DNA of 64,000 nucleotides from Trichomonas vaginalis G3 (taxonomy: Eukaryota; Parabasalia; Trichomonadida; Trichomonadidae): assembly GCF_026262505.1 (NCBI RefSeq), contig NC_067206.1:2818879-2882878 (forward strand), written 5' to 3'. How positions within the stretch are numbered: the stretch's first letter is position 1; the number at the start of each line of letters is the position of its first letter. Shown here in pieces: positions 9,361 through 18,616 of the stretch. The translations under genes were made by a program, and so were the position numbers. Under the pieces are notes generated by a model. That model was not told the origin of the DNA. It did no database searches and saw nothing but the letters and a program-made list of their open reading frames with translations.

Positions 9361-9378
9361 TTTTATTCTAGATAAAAT
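9361..9378. promoter_or_regulatory. 18-bp bidirectional Maverick promoter
   Basis: TTTTATTCTAGATAAAAT is all that separates the ATG of the tail-fibre gene (minus) and of the penton-like gene (plus). It is nearly self-complementary around CTAG and gives TTATC/TTATT cores on both strands. It is orthologous to 41538-41555. Confidence 0.6.
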
Positions 9379-10224
9379 ATGCTTCAATAGAAAAAGAAAA
9401 TTCAAGAGTTGCTACAACTAAAACATTAGATGAACTTTTTACTAATGTCGGTCAAAAGTTTGAGACAGAGACCGTAAAGCATGAAGGCTATCGTTTTGAC
9501 TACCCCTTAGATGTTAAGAGACCCATCCGTCACAAAAGCTATTGGCTTTCGTAGAATGAAGTTCATTTCAGAAGCCATACATGGTTTCCCATTTACGGTC
9601 GCTTTTGAAGTTCGATACTATAACAAAGAAAAACGTACGTATGAGAAATTTGAACAGGGAAAACTTTTACAAGTTAGTTTGCTTGTAAACTTAGAAACAA
9701 CTCTTCAAGCTTTTCAAGAAAAAATAAACGATATCTATATCGAATATGCAAACCAGTATAACATTGACGAAGGAGAGTACCATCTCGATATTATTTATGA
9801 CAGGAAAAATGCAACTGTTAAAATCAATAAAATAGAAGACCTTGGAGAAAACGTTTATATTTCTACAAAATATAAACAACTTGGCATGGTATAGATTTAT
9901 GAGGATGTTAAATCAGCCTGCAGCATATCCAGTACACCCAGACTTTATGAAGTCGAAAAACCCTAATGGAACATATGAAAATATTTTCGACCAAGATGCT
10001 ATTATTGTTCATGCTTCATTTTCTGGCGCCCAAAACTCTTTTTTATGCTTGGCAAATGACTTTTACGAAAAACCTACAAAGTTATACGAACCACCAAGTG
10101 GAAGTATTTCAGACTTTCAAGTATGTTTACTACAGATGGAAGAAAAAGAATAATTCCATTATACCATGCGTTTTACTTAGAACTTAGTTTCATATACAAC
10201 TACTATCGAACGATAAAAATATGA
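9379..10224 (+). pseudogene. Penton-like minor capsid paralogue, frameshifted
   Basis: It starts MLQ*KKKI at 9379, where a lost base creates an immediate stop. It regains the family pattern YRFDYPLxxL...KAIGFRRMKFISEAIHG, then EVRYYNKEKRTYEKFEQ and a C-terminal region with FLCLANDFYEKPTKLYEPPSG and a terminal LELSFIYNYY. Clean stretches are 9511-9894 and 9842-10153 in different frames. The family is shared with 40681-41537, 46004-46862 and, more distantly, the intact 57562-58419 gene beside the major capsid gene. The penton role is inferred from that neighbour. Confidence 0.7.
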
Positions 10225-10471
10225 TTTTTTAATACGGTGAGGTGTTGGATTTGTTGCCAACTAGACTGTGGTGCAGGTTCAGGCTGTTGTATAACAGGAG
10301 CTTGCTCTTCTGGTTCAGGGTCTTTAGGTATAATACCAACGAACTGACCTACTCTTTTTGCCAATATTTTTGACTCCGTTCCAAATTCCTCTTCCGACGG
10401 TTTTTATTCCATTCCATTATACCTCTTCCAACATTTCGAAAGAAGTTTCCTATTCTTCCAAAGAAACCCAT
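10225..10471 (-). pseudogene. MGFF amphipathic small protein, frameshifted
   Basis: It starts MGFFGRIGNFFRNVGRGI and shifts after one extra base, which destroys a repeated GxGIWNGxK pattern still visible in the element 2 copy (40442). The C-terminal part is Pro/Glu/Gln-rich (PEPEEQAPVIQQPEPAP). The plan is a hydrophobic/basic amphipathic head and a disordered acidic tail. A membrane-active virion protein is possible (inference). Confidence 0.55.
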
Positions 10472-10489
10472 TTTACTATATGTAAAAAT

Positions 10490-10852
10490 CTAATGTCCAC
10501 CTAGTCTCTTACGTTTCCTTCTGAGTTCCATAGCATTCTTTAACTGGAGCTCATACATTCTATTTCTCCTCTTGGTAGAAAACATACTCTGGGTCAACTC
10601 CTGTGTTCGCGTCATCTGCATAGAGTTGTTTATATCCCACTTCGGGTTTGTATAAAACTCTTTCCATCTCATATTTGCATACCATGGTGGCAAACCTAAC
10701 GCAGCGTCATTTGACATGGCAGTTTGCATTTGTACATCTGTTGGCACTTGACCATAGTTTGCCATTGCAGTTTGTATTCTAACTTCATTTGGAATATTCT
10801 CTGGGTTTGGTTGTCCAGGTTGCTGTGCATTCGCTAAGTTCTGTGCGTCCAT
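10490..10852 (-). CDS. 120-residue Maverick protein, intact
   Basis: A clean frame starting MDAQNLANAQQPGQPNPEN. The N-terminal half is Gln/Asn/Pro-rich with an internal repeat, VRIQTAMANYG and VQMQTAMSNDA. The middle has PPWYANMRWKEFY, and the C-terminus is basic (KRRNRMYELQ, RRKRKRLGGH). I recognise no family. It lies between the MGFF protein and the 43-residue membrane protein, all on one strand and co-oriented with the methylase. A TTTTTATCTAATATTAA promoter-like stretch precedes the ATG. The copy at 40064-40423 is frameshifted. Confidence 0.65.
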   Translation of the reverse strand: MDAQNLANAQQPGQPNPENIPNEVRIQTAMANYGQVPTDVQMQTAMSNDAALGLPPWYANMRWKEFYTNPKWDINNSMQMTRTQELTQSMFSTKRRNRMYELQLKNAMELRRKRKRLGGH

Positions 10853-10875
10853 TTAATATTAGATAAAAATATCTC

Positions 10876-11007
10876 TTACGAGTACATATGCTGAACATTT
10901 GCAGGCATTGGTTCATCTTCATATTCTCTATATCTTTCTGCCACGTCAAATAAGTAAATGACACAATGGAAAAAACCTAAAACAAGTAGTCCTATTTCAA
11001 ACCACAT
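10876..11007 (-). CDS. 43-residue single-pass membrane protein
   Basis: MWFEIGLLVLGFFHCVIYLF forms one hydrophobic helix, followed by a charged tail (AERYREYEDEPMPAN) ending HMYS. Its ATG overlaps the last codons of the methylase gene in another frame, and the arrangement and sequence are the same at 39909-40040 in element 2. That conservation supports it being real despite its size. Function unknown. A translationally coupled partner of the methylase transcript is possible. Confidence 0.6.
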   Translation of the reverse strand: MWFEIGLLVLGFFHCVIYLFDVAERYREYEDEPMPANVQHMYS

Positions 11008-11810
11008 TTACTTACTAGTAAAATTTCTTTGTTATGACACTTTCTCCAGTTTATAGGACCTCTCTCATATTCTATCTTATCGTATCTAAACTCATAGTCA
11101 TGTATGTCCTCTAACCATCTCATGACACTTTCCAAACCACTTTTATCGGATGTAAAGTAAAAGCATGGATGGTTATGTAAAACGTCTAAAGTTTCTAAAG
11201 AGTCTCTCAAAGTCCAGTCTACTTGGTATTGAAAATCCCATGTGTTATAGAACGGCGGGTCCACTATAAAGAAAACATTTTCCTTGTCTTTATATTTTTC
11301 ATACAACTCTGTCCAATGACATCTCACAAACTCTATACCCTCAATATATTTTTCTATGTTCTCTTTGAAAACATTTGTATAGTTAAGATATAAAACTTTT
11401 GACATAAGTGTTTCAATGTCATGAACTCTTATAGCACCACTATATAATAGTCTAGCAGATATACTATCCCAGTCAATATACTCTGCCTTTTTCAAAACCT
11501 CTCTGACAGTATTTTTCTTATCTAATGGTATACGTTCCATCTTACCTATAGGTATCTTTTCTTTTAACTCTTTCAATATTTTGTTTGTGTCTGGTATATG
11601 TTTGAGACGGTTCATATAGTTGTCGAAGTCATTGCATATAATCTTTGAGTCAGGAAATACAGTATGGCACAAATGAGATATATAGAAACTTCCACCGAAC
11701 AAGTCTACAAATGTTAGACCATTCGGTAGTTTCTTAAGTTCTCTCAATAGAATATCTTTACATCTACTCTTATTTCCAAAGAAGGGTAACGGTGGTTTTG
11801 TAAAATTCAT
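10992..11810 (-). CDS. DNA adenine-N6 methyltransferase (Dam/D12 type), element 1
   Basis: 272 residues, uninterrupted. SAM-binding and catalytic blocks of the D12 class are visible: PFFGNKSR (residues 9-16), FVDLFGGS (34-41), an ND pair at 60-61 and the catalytic DPPF (184-187) before YNTW. The length is normal for a Dam-like enzyme (about 270). It would methylate adenine N6 in DNA, probably the element's own. Maverick-type adenine methylases and abundant 6mA are known in Trichomonas vaginalis. It differs from the 39106 copy at eight positions plus three extra C-terminal residues there. It is the outermost gene, its ATG about 120 bp from the element end, and is read inward. It stays open while most neighbours are broken. 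Confidence 0.92.
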   Translation of the reverse strand: MNFTKPPLPFFGNKSRCKDILLRELKKLPNGLTFVDLFGGSFYISHLCHTVFPDSKIICNDFDNYMNRLKHIPDTNKILKELKEKIPIGKMERIPLDKKNTVREVLKKAEYIDWDSISARLLYSGAIRVHDIETLMSKVLYLNYTNVFKENIEKYIEGIEFVRCHWTELYEKYKDKENVFFIVDPPFYNTWDFQYQVDWTLRDSLETLDVLHNHPCFYFTSDKSGLESVMRWLEDIHDYEFRYDKIEYERGPINWRKCHNKEILLVSKCGLK

Positions 11811-11863
11811 TTTATATATATAATAAAAATGTTTTTTCCTGAAAAGTGACAGAAAAGTGACGG

Positions 11864-11929
11864 GGGGCTAGAGGGCACGAAGTGCCTGGAAGCCCCACTA
11901 CCTTTTTTTTTTTTTTTTTTTTTTTTTTT
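11864..11929 (-). repeat. Right terminal inverted repeat, Maverick 1
   Basis: The hairpin at 11864-11896 (GGGGCT...AGCCCC with inner AGGGCAC/GTGCCT) is followed by ACTACC and a run of 27 T. It is the inverted partner of 2457-2525. Confidence 0.85.
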
Positions 11930-11935
11930 TGCATT
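11930..11935 (+). repeat. Target site duplication, right copy, Maverick 1
   Basis: TGCATT, identical to 2451-2456, immediately outside the poly-T end. Confidence 0.85.
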
Positions 11936-12059
11936 TACGCACTAATTCCTAAGACCATTATTATTGATAAAAAGTTTTAATTTTTACTGTAAAATAAACT
12001 GTTTCAGATTTCGTGATCAGAATTTTCTAAAGCGTCAGAAATTCGAATATAAATTTTTA

Positions 12060-13418
12060 ATGAATAAGCAAGTTGATTTAGATGAAGAACTTACAGCTCC
12101 TTTCATCAAGAAAGGAACTAAATTCGGGTTTTGGCATAAAAGATACTGCGTTCTACGACTAAAAGAACAAAAATTACTCCTTTATCTTAATAAAGAAAGA
12201 AAAATTTTCGATAGAATGGTCAAAATTACCCCAGAAATAGAGTGTTTAATAGATGAAAACAGGAAACATCCGAGTTTTACATTAAAATACCCAGATTCCA
12301 GGCCTCTTCGTCTCTCTACACCGGATATCTCAACTCTCAGGATTTGGGTCAACGCTATTAGAACAATGTCAATTGAGAATCAACAACTCTCAATGGATGA
12401 TTTTATTCCCATAAACGTTATCGGTAGAGGTTATTATGGAAAGGTTACCCTTTGCGAGAAGAAAAGTACCGGACAAAGATATGCTATAAAGTCTGTACAT
12501 AAAAGTCGCTTGATGAAAGCACATAAAGCAATTACAGTTATCAACGAAAGAAATACTTTGATGAAGACAGATCACCCTTTCATCGTTCACATCTATTTTG
12601 CTTTTCAGAATTCGTCAAAGGTATACATGGGCTTTGAGTACGTAGCAGGCGGAGACATGGCTTTTCATTTACACAATCTGAAAAAGTTCGAGAAGCACGA
12701 TGTACGCCTTTACATTGCCGAATTGGCATTAGCTATAGAATATATTCATAGAAATAATATTATTTACCGCGATCTTAAACCAGAAAATATCCTTATGGAT
12801 GAAACAGGATCTGTAAAGCTTACAGACTTTGGATTAGTCAAGGATATTGCCTACTCAAAAGGTGCACACTCATTCTGCGGTACTCCCGAGTATTTGGCAC
12901 CAGAAATTATCAAATCACAGAAGTATGGTCCGAAAATCGATTGGTGGGCGCTTGGAATTGTTATGTACAGCTTTTTGTACGGCCAGACACCATGGTATGA
13001 CGATAACATGGACAAATTATTCAAAAAGATTATTTCCGCACCGTTGGAATTCCCACCTGATGCAACATCTGATGAAAAGGATCTCATTAAGAATTTACTT
13101 GATAGAAACCCCGAAACCAGAAAAGATATCAGATTTCTCCTTCATCATCCATTCTTTAATGGAATCAAGTTCAAAGATATTCTTCAAAGGAATATTCCTC
13201 ACCATTACAAGCCAGATATCATTCAATTGGGAGCTCCTTCTAACTTTGATCACGAACTTTTAGATGAGCCAATACTTGAATCCCTCGCAACACCAATTCA
13301 TGAGGAATCTGATGCATTTACCGGATTCTCTTTCGATTGCGAAGCTTCAGATTATTATGAAGAAGAATCTCAAAAAGAGAACACAAAATACCGACCATTG
13401 ACATTTGATGATATATAA
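12060..13418 (+). CDS. PH-domain AGC serine/threonine kinase (Akt/PKB-like)
   Basis: 452 residues from the ATG at 12060; an in-frame ATG lies upstream at 11964 but adds no conserved sequence. A PH domain (about 12-105, with FGFWHKRYCVLRL) is followed by a kinase domain: G-loop GRGYYGKV (122-129), Lys144 in YAIK, Glu163, catalytic RDLKPEN with Asp238, DFG Asp256, activation-loop Thr275 in SFCGTPEYLAPE. It ends with an AGC tail whose hydrophobic motif FTGFSF carries Ser424. All catalytic residues are present. Such kinases are recruited to membranes by phosphoinositides and activated by phosphorylation at the loop Thr and tail Ser. Maverick 1 ends only 130 bp upstream, so the native promoter may be displaced or changed. 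Confidence 0.93.
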   Translation: MNKQVDLDEELTAPFIKKGTKFGFWHKRYCVLRLKEQKLLLYLNKERKIFDRMVKITPEIECLIDENRKHPSFTLKYPDSRPLRLSTPDISTLRIWVNAIRTMSIENQQLSMDDFIPINVIGRGYYGKVTLCEKKSTGQRYAIKSVHKSRLMKAHKAITVINERNTLMKTDHPFIVHIYFAFQNSSKVYMGFEYVAGGDMAFHLHNLKKFEKHDVRLYIAELALAIEYIHRNNIIYRDLKPENILMDETGSVKLTDFGLVKDIAYSKGAHSFCGTPEYLAPEIIKSQKYGPKIDWWALGIVMYSFLYGQTPWYDDNMDKLFKKIISAPLEFPPDATSDEKDLIKNLLDRNPETRKDIRFLLHHPFFNGIKFKDILQRNIPHHYKPDIIQLGAPSNFDHELLDEPILESLATPIHEESDAFTGFSFDCEASDYYEEESQKENTKYRPLTFDDI

Positions 13419-13938
13419 TATATTATGTTTTTGTTTGTTTGTATGTATAAACGGATATTATTTTTTTTAATCGAAAATTTAGAGCAAACTCATAGAATTA
13501 ATAGTTTTACAGTCTTATCTCACTCTTTCATGAATAAAATACGATTATTTTACCTTCTAATAATAAAAATTTCAACATCATTTCTACAAAACTAAAATTT
13601 CTCTTTCAAAAATTGAGAAAATTGTCATTTATATGTTAGAATGCTATGTATGAAATAGCATTTATTGTGTTGAAAAATTGAATACTTACTCAATTTGATA
13701 AGGCTAATACAATAGCAGCAAAAGCAATAGGTTGTCCAAAGTTTCTGATTGGCAATAATCAAGCATAACCTTGATTGAGTAATTTACTATCATATTCATT
13801 GCCTGAAATGCAAGCAATAGAAATCATCGGACGATATGAATCGATTTCATGACATCATAGTAAAAAGAATAGAAATACACGATTTTAAATACAGTTTATA
13901 TTACAAAATTATAAAGATATATCCTTGATAAAAAAAAA
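13419..13938. other. Intergenic, convergent gene ends
   Basis: 520 AT-rich bases between the 3' ends of the kinase and the minus-strand surface protein. No frame, repeat or RNA gene is convincing. Confidence 0.6.
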
Positions 13939-15090
13939 TTATAAATCTGCTGAGAAATCATCCTGATATGTCTGCTTTGATAGATGGAATGGGGTTTCTT
14001 CACCTTTAATATCTATCTCTGGATTGATAACGATCTTCTGTCTCTTAAATATGTAAAAAATAATTCCACCCAATCCGCAGAAGAAGCATAATAACTTAAT
14101 AATGATTGATATCCATGATGATCGCTGATGATACATAATAATGATGGAGTTTTCGGACCATGTCTCAGAATCAAACGACATTGAAAGCTTCAATCCTCTT
14201 TTTGATGACGGAGGAACAGGGCAAATAAGCTCTCCGTCATTGAGAATCTTTCCTTTTACGACAGTTGAGCCAAATTTGCAGTAACCGTATTCCTGAGTAT
14301 AATTAGAAGCAGTGTAGTATGTAACAGTGATATTTTCTCCACCTATAGCTTGCACAAGAAGGAGATCAACCTTCAAAAGGTGAGGGGCTGGTATAAGACA
14401 AGTTTTGACTCCGTCGCCGACCATTCCGTTTTTACAAGCGCATTTGCCTGGATATGTACATTCGGCTTTGATGTGGCACTTTTGATTGCAATGATAACAA
14501 CCGTATCTTGATGAAGGATCTCCGTGTTCGAAGCCTTCAACACATTCACAAAATCCTTTCTTCCCTTTTCTTGTATTCGGACCGGAACAAACTACTTGAC
14601 CGACTGCTATTTTCGAAGAATTGAAAAATATAATTTTTTGCGGTTTAGAATTGTTCGAAGAAGGATCATCTCCTGGCTTTAGAGGCAAATTTAGAGATAT
14701 TTCAAAATCAGCTGATTCGTTTTCTTCAGGTTCTGGTTGCATAACTTCAATTCCTTCTTCCAAGAGATATTCTTGCTTAACACGTGGTTTAGGTGTAGGT
14801 TTAGGAAGCGTGGAATTTTCTTTTAGGGCTTCCAGAACTTTTGAATCGAAATCTTCTGAAACAGCATCGTTTTCCAAATCAGGGTCAATTTGGATATCAT
14901 CGTCGTCAGTATTTGTGAGATTTAAAGTTGAATTAACGTTATCTTCTAAAATTTCTTTCTCATCGTTTACTTCTGTAGAATTTACTGAATTTGATATATC
15001 TGTTATTTCTGTTGTTGTTTGATTTTCAAGTGGCGAAGTCAGGTTATCATTCTCAACTTCAGCTAAAGAGAAGATGAGAAAGATTAACAT
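13939..15090 (-). CDS. Type I surface protein with EGF-like and IPT/TIG-like domains
   Basis: 383 residues from the ATG at 15090. The longer frame upstream is discarded because MLIFLIFSLAEV makes a plausible signal peptide. Residues about 15-150 are Ser/Thr/Asn/Asp/Glu-rich with many N-glycosylation sites. A Cys-rich EGF-like region follows (CxC, YGCYHCNQKCH, CACKNGMVGDG). Next is a region with the pattern of an IPT/TIG fold (GGENITVTYY, YCKFG, ICPVPP, LSMSFDSETWSE). Then come one TM helix (WISIIIKLLCFFCGLGGIIFYIF) and a 35-residue cytoplasmic tail. It is probably displayed at the cell surface. Trichomonads have large families of such proteins; the ligand is unknown. Confidence 0.8.
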   Translation of the reverse strand: MLIFLIFSLAEVENDNLTSPLENQTTTEITDISNSVNSTEVNDEKEILEDNVNSTLNLTNTDDDDIQIDPDLENDAVSEDFDSKVLEALKENSTLPKPTPKPRVKQEYLLEEGIEVMQPEPEENESADFEISLNLPLKPGDDPSSNNSKPQKIIFFNSSKIAVGQVVCSGPNTRKGKKGFCECVEGFEHGDPSSRYGCYHCNQKCHIKAECTYPGKCACKNGMVGDGVKTCLIPAPHLLKVDLLLVQAIGGENITVTYYTASNYTQEYGYCKFGSTVVKGKILNDGELICPVPPSSKRGLKLSMSFDSETWSENSIIIMYHQRSSWISIIIKLLCFFCGLGGIIFYIFKRQKIVINPEIDIKGEETPFHLSKQTYQDDFSADL

Positions 15091-15579
15091 TTTGTCACTT
15101 TTTATCCCACTTGAGAGAAGAGAAAAATTTTTTCCTTGATCTGTTAGGAAAACTTTTATTTTGCAAATTTGCTCGCTTGGAAGCAAAGCTATATTCCTGT
15201 TGAAGTTTGAACACCAATATCTCAATATCATGGGAAATTTTGACTAAAATTACTTTACATGATGATAGAATGAAATATCTTTTGCTACTAAGGCAATGCC
15301 ATAACACATTTACTATATGAGAAGCCGATGATGCAACAATAGCAAAAAACATATAATGAAAAATTGTTCTTTCATAGTTTTTAGGCTTGTACCTTTAAAT
15401 ACAACAAAGTATTGGAAAAGTTAAGTAAAATTATAAGGCAAACCTATATAAAAAATTAAAATGTTAAATAATATAAACAATTTATAATAGATTATTTCAC
15501 TTTCATCCAATGCATTCATACAATCAAAGTGAAAAATCATCTCTATACAATATAATATACAAAACAAAAAGAAAAAAAA

Positions 15580-16890
15580 TTAATTATCAGGTCCAACATC
15601 TTCAAATCTATTCTTCCAGCCATCTTTACCCAATTCTGGGTCTTCAATTTGGTCTTCTGGTAACTCCAAAACCTTCTTTAATATGTCATGGTAAATCATA
15701 TTTTCTTGTTCTTTCGGAGGAAACGTTTTAACAAACTTAGAGTTCTTCACAGCTTCTTTCCTTGACATCTTGCATGCGGCCAACACGTCTGGATTCTCTT
15801 CTACGAACGTTGTCCATGTTTCTTCAGTCCATCCCCATCTTCTCGCGAGAAGAGCTGCTTGTGCTGCTTGTAGAGGGCAAGCAATACGAAGGACATCTTT
15901 AATCATGCCTACTTTCATTCTCCTTTCTCGTCCTCTGTAGAATTTGAGGCTTGGTCTGTAGTTTACTTCCAAAATCCATGGATTCAAGTTTTTATCAAAG
16001 AGAACATCGAATCCAAGCATTTGGAAGCAGCGAGGATATGCCTTACCTGGACATCTACGACGCTCACCGCGTACTAAACTGCCGTAAGATGAGATAACAG
16101 CTAAAGTAATTGCGCGATCAATTTTCTTCCAAAGTAAGTCAACATCGACGCCGCGAGCGGCCATGATAGGTAGAACGTCTGAGATGAGTTGAGATATCTT
16201 GGCCATGTCAACACCAGGACGGCCTTTGTTTAAGGCAACATTTGTTAATTGAGAGTAAACAGAGTTTGCGGAATACTTTTCTGAGCAAAAACGTGCGACA
16301 CCGTCGCGATATATGTAGATTTTAAGCGGAGTTACTGATGCAATTAATACATAAATTCTGAAATCAAACTTTTTTTCGTCTAACAAGTAAGATTCGATAT
16401 ATTCTTGGGCAACTGCGAGACCTTTTTGCGGTACATATGTTTGACCGGGGTTGAGAATTGTAATTCCTCTTCCAAATGAGCCGCCATCTGGCTTTATGAT
16501 GAATTTCTTATTCTGACTGTCGAATGCTTCCACAAATGCTGCTTCCTGCATTGGAAGAACGAAACTTTGAGGAAGAAAAGTAAAAACTCCTGGGAAAAAG
16601 GGCATAATTTTTTGGACACCATACACATATGGTGCTTTCCTACATAAGTAGTTCATGTTTGGAATACGATTTACTATTTGCCAAGGTAAAAGTGAAGAAA
16701 AGAAATCTACATCTTTAATTGTATCATGCCAAATTAAAATAACAGTAGAATCATTCGACTTGAGCATGTACTCTGCATCTTTTATAGCCATTCTAACTGA
16801 TGGAAATCTTGAATCTGGCACATGTACACAAAGACAGTACATCGTCAAATTCAATTCTACTTTTTCACCGTCTACAGACATTAAAAACAT
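15580..16890 (-). CDS. Tubulin-tyrosine-ligase-like (TTLL) enzyme
   Basis: 436 residues. ATP-grasp features of the TTL family are in order: Lys133 in FIIKPDGGSFGRG (130-141), a segment with AQEYIE and KKFDFRIYVLI (161-183), LTNVALNK (215-222, equivalent to LTNxxxNK of TTLLs), and metal-binding Glu308/Asn310 in ILEVNYRPS. The C-terminal 110 residues are helical and charged. The family adds tyrosine, glutamate or glycine to tubulin tails. Without the flanking basic MTBD patch of autonomous polyglutamylases I cannot choose among them. A minus-strand neighbour, the surface protein gene, lies downstream. Start at 16890 or three codons later. Confidence 0.88.
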   Translation of the reverse strand: MFLMSVDGEKVELNLTMYCLCVHVPDSRFPSVRMAIKDAEYMLKSNDSTVILIWHDTIKDVDFFSSLLPWQIVNRIPNMNYLCRKAPYVYGVQKIMPFFPGVFTFLPQSFVLPMQEAAFVEAFDSQNKKFIIKPDGGSFGRGITILNPGQTYVPQKGLAVAQEYIESYLLDEKKFDFRIYVLIASVTPLKIYIYRDGVARFCSEKYSANSVYSQLTNVALNKGRPGVDMAKISQLISDVLPIMAARGVDVDLLWKKIDRAITLAVISSYGSLVRGERRRCPGKAYPRCFQMLGFDVLFDKNLNPWILEVNYRPSLKFYRGRERRMKVGMIKDVLRIACPLQAAQAALLARRWGWTEETWTTFVEENPDVLAACKMSRKEAVKNSKFVKTFPPKEQENMIYHDILKKVLELPEDQIEDPELGKDGWKNRFEDVGPDN

Positions 16891-17302
16891 GATAATACAT
16901 ATCTATTGGAGCAAAATTTGGGATATGAAATGTCCTTTTCACAAAACTTTCAAAAAAATTGTCAAACCGATTCAATTAAATTCAACAAAGATATATTACA
17001 TTCTTGATGGATATATAAATAATTTTAATTTACTCATCCGCCAAATGTCAAAAAGCATCCAAAACTCATTACGCAATACTTTACAATAGAAATAAAACTA
17101 TAGATAGCATCTGTATGGTACATTGCATTATATTTCTTGTTCTTGTTGCTCAATAAATTCGTAATTACATTTCAAACCTGCAAATGAAAGTAATTTTGAT
17201 AAAAATGATGCACTAATATGATTATGATGAAATTTTATATAAAAATAGTAGATTAAACACAACAAAACAAATATTTTATAAAGTAAATTAAACAAAATAT
17301 AA

Positions 17303-18583
17303 TTAAATAGCTCCTTTTGAAGCCAAGAATGACTTAACTTCTTCAGTCTTTGATTTATCTGCTTGATCATCTCTTCCAACATAGTCTAATGGCGTTTTTC
17401 CGCTTTGATTACTTTGATTTATTTTAATTCCGTCAGAATTAACAAGAGCTTTGATTAATGGCAGACAATTCTTTGCACACGCATAGTGTAGTGGTGTTAG
17501 ATCCGATGTATCTTTAACATTTACGTCAACAAGTTTATTAACCACTAAATACTCAGCAATATCAAAGCGATTCTTCTGTATTGACCAGTGAAGTGGTCCC
17601 AATCTTGATTTGTCAAGGTGTTTTGTGTCTACGTTGCAAGAAACTAAAGCTTTCAACAAATCTAAAGAACATTCAGCAGCTGCTGCGGTGAATATGTCTC
17701 TTCCGAGGTCATCAACAATATCTGCATATCCGTTGGCGCATGCCCATTTAATTGTATCTAAATCTCCTGAATTTGCGAACTCTTGAAGCGCAGAAAGTAT
17801 TAAATTGAAGTCTTTTTTGTCTTTGGAGTTTTCTTTCAAGTATTTAATATGTTCTTCTGTTTGTTTTGGCCCGGAAATTTCATTTTTCTGCGAATTTGTA
17901 TTTATTTTTGTTTCTTCAAGAGATTTGAGAGCGGCAAATTCATTTCGTAAAGTCGGAATGTCTTCTTCCTGTGATTCTATTGGAATTTCTTTTCCAGGTA
18001 ATGTGTTCAGCCCGTTCAGTATTTTTTCTGCTTTTCTGAGGAAGTCAGCGCTCACGGTTGAATTTGGAGATTCTTTTGATCTTTGCTCTGCAAGATTTTT
18101 TAATGTATCAAGATATAGATCTTTTTTTGCTTTAACATCAGGTTTGTAGGAAGTAATAACTACTCTATCTTCAGGTCTACGATTTTGTCCGCGTATGTTG
18201 CGAATTTCTTCTCTTAATTCGTTAATTTCATTTTGCTTTGAGATATTTGATTCTATGAGTTGATTTATATAGATGTATAGTGATTTTATGATAGGAGATT
18301 TCAAATTCATATTCAAAACCGTTAAGAATTCTAATATTGAAGAATTTTCAGTTCCTAAATCAACTTTAGTATGTTGAAATATCTTAAAAGCTTGTGATGA
18401 TTTGAATTTAGATTTGCAATCTGTAAAAAGTGTTGTGGCTTGAAAAATATCTAATTGGACCAAATCTAAAATATGGCAAATATCAACAAGATTGAAGCAA
18501 TTTACAAACATATGTCCTGATAGTCTTTCCCCTATATCTTTAGATGCTGTGAAATAATCTGGAAGGCTATATTTTTGTTCCAT
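17303..18583 (-). CDS. Ankyrin-repeat protein (trichomonad DUF3447-type)
   Basis: 426 residues from the ATG at 18583, chosen over a longer frame because MEQKYSLPDYF follows a TCAAATA initiator-like sequence and the extension looks non-coding. The N-terminal 130 residues are helical. A coiled coil (NEINELREEIRNIRGQ) and a charged linker follow. From about residue 285 come four to five ankyrin repeats (GDLDTIKWACANGYADI, LGPLHWSIQKNRFDIAEYLV, LTPLHYACAKNCLPLIKAL, GKTPLDYV). This plan matches the hundreds of ankyrin proteins known in Trichomonas. It acts by protein binding; the partner is unknown. Confidence 0.85.
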   Translation of the reverse strand: MEQKYSLPDYFTASKDIGERLSGHMFVNCFNLVDICHILDLVQLDIFQATTLFTDCKSKFKSSQAFKIFQHTKVDLGTENSSILEFLTVLNMNLKSPIIKSLYIYINQLIESNISKQNEINELREEIRNIRGQNRRPEDRVVITSYKPDVKAKKDLYLDTLKNLAEQRSKESPNSTVSADFLRKAEKILNGLNTLPGKEIPIESQEEDIPTLRNEFAALKSLEETKINTNSQKNEISGPKQTEEHIKYLKENSKDKKDFNLILSALQEFANSGDLDTIKWACANGYADIVDDLGRDIFTAAAAECSLDLLKALVSCNVDTKHLDKSRLGPLHWSIQKNRFDIAEYLVVNKLVDVNVKDTSDLTPLHYACAKNCLPLIKALVNSDGIKINQSNQSGKTPLDYVGRDDQADKSKTEEVKSFLASKGAI

Positions 18584-18616
18584 ATTGTATTTGAACGATA
18601 ACTTCAAAAAATGTGA

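Larger units (their letters stand above)
2457..11929. mobile_element. Maverick/Polinton element 1 (decayed, with assembly gap)
   Basis: The element is 9473 bp as assembled, including 100 N of unknown true length. It is flanked by TGCATT duplications and inverted termini, each made of a poly-A/T run plus a GC-rich hairpin. Its right 5 kb is collinear, inverted, with 39106-44376 of element 2: methylase, small membrane protein, 120-residue protein, MGFF protein, penton-like protein, tail fibre, integrase. Further genes run toward the gap. Nearly every gene has frameshifts. The exceptions are the methylase, the 43-residue membrane protein and the 120-residue protein at the right end. No polymerase, ATPase or major capsid gene is seen; they may be lost or lie in the gap. 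The insertion sits 130 bp before a host kinase gene. Confidence 0.9.

Noticed and set aside
11964-12059. N-terminal extension of the kinase
   Set aside because: The 32 extra codons are AT-driven and the PH domain begins well after the ATG at 12060. A TTTCAG before it resembles a splice site, but the trichomonad intron consensus is absent.
14621-15022. Plus-strand 133-codon frame
   Set aside because: It is antisense to the Ser/Asp/Glu-rich part of the surface protein gene, whose biased codons leave the other strand open.
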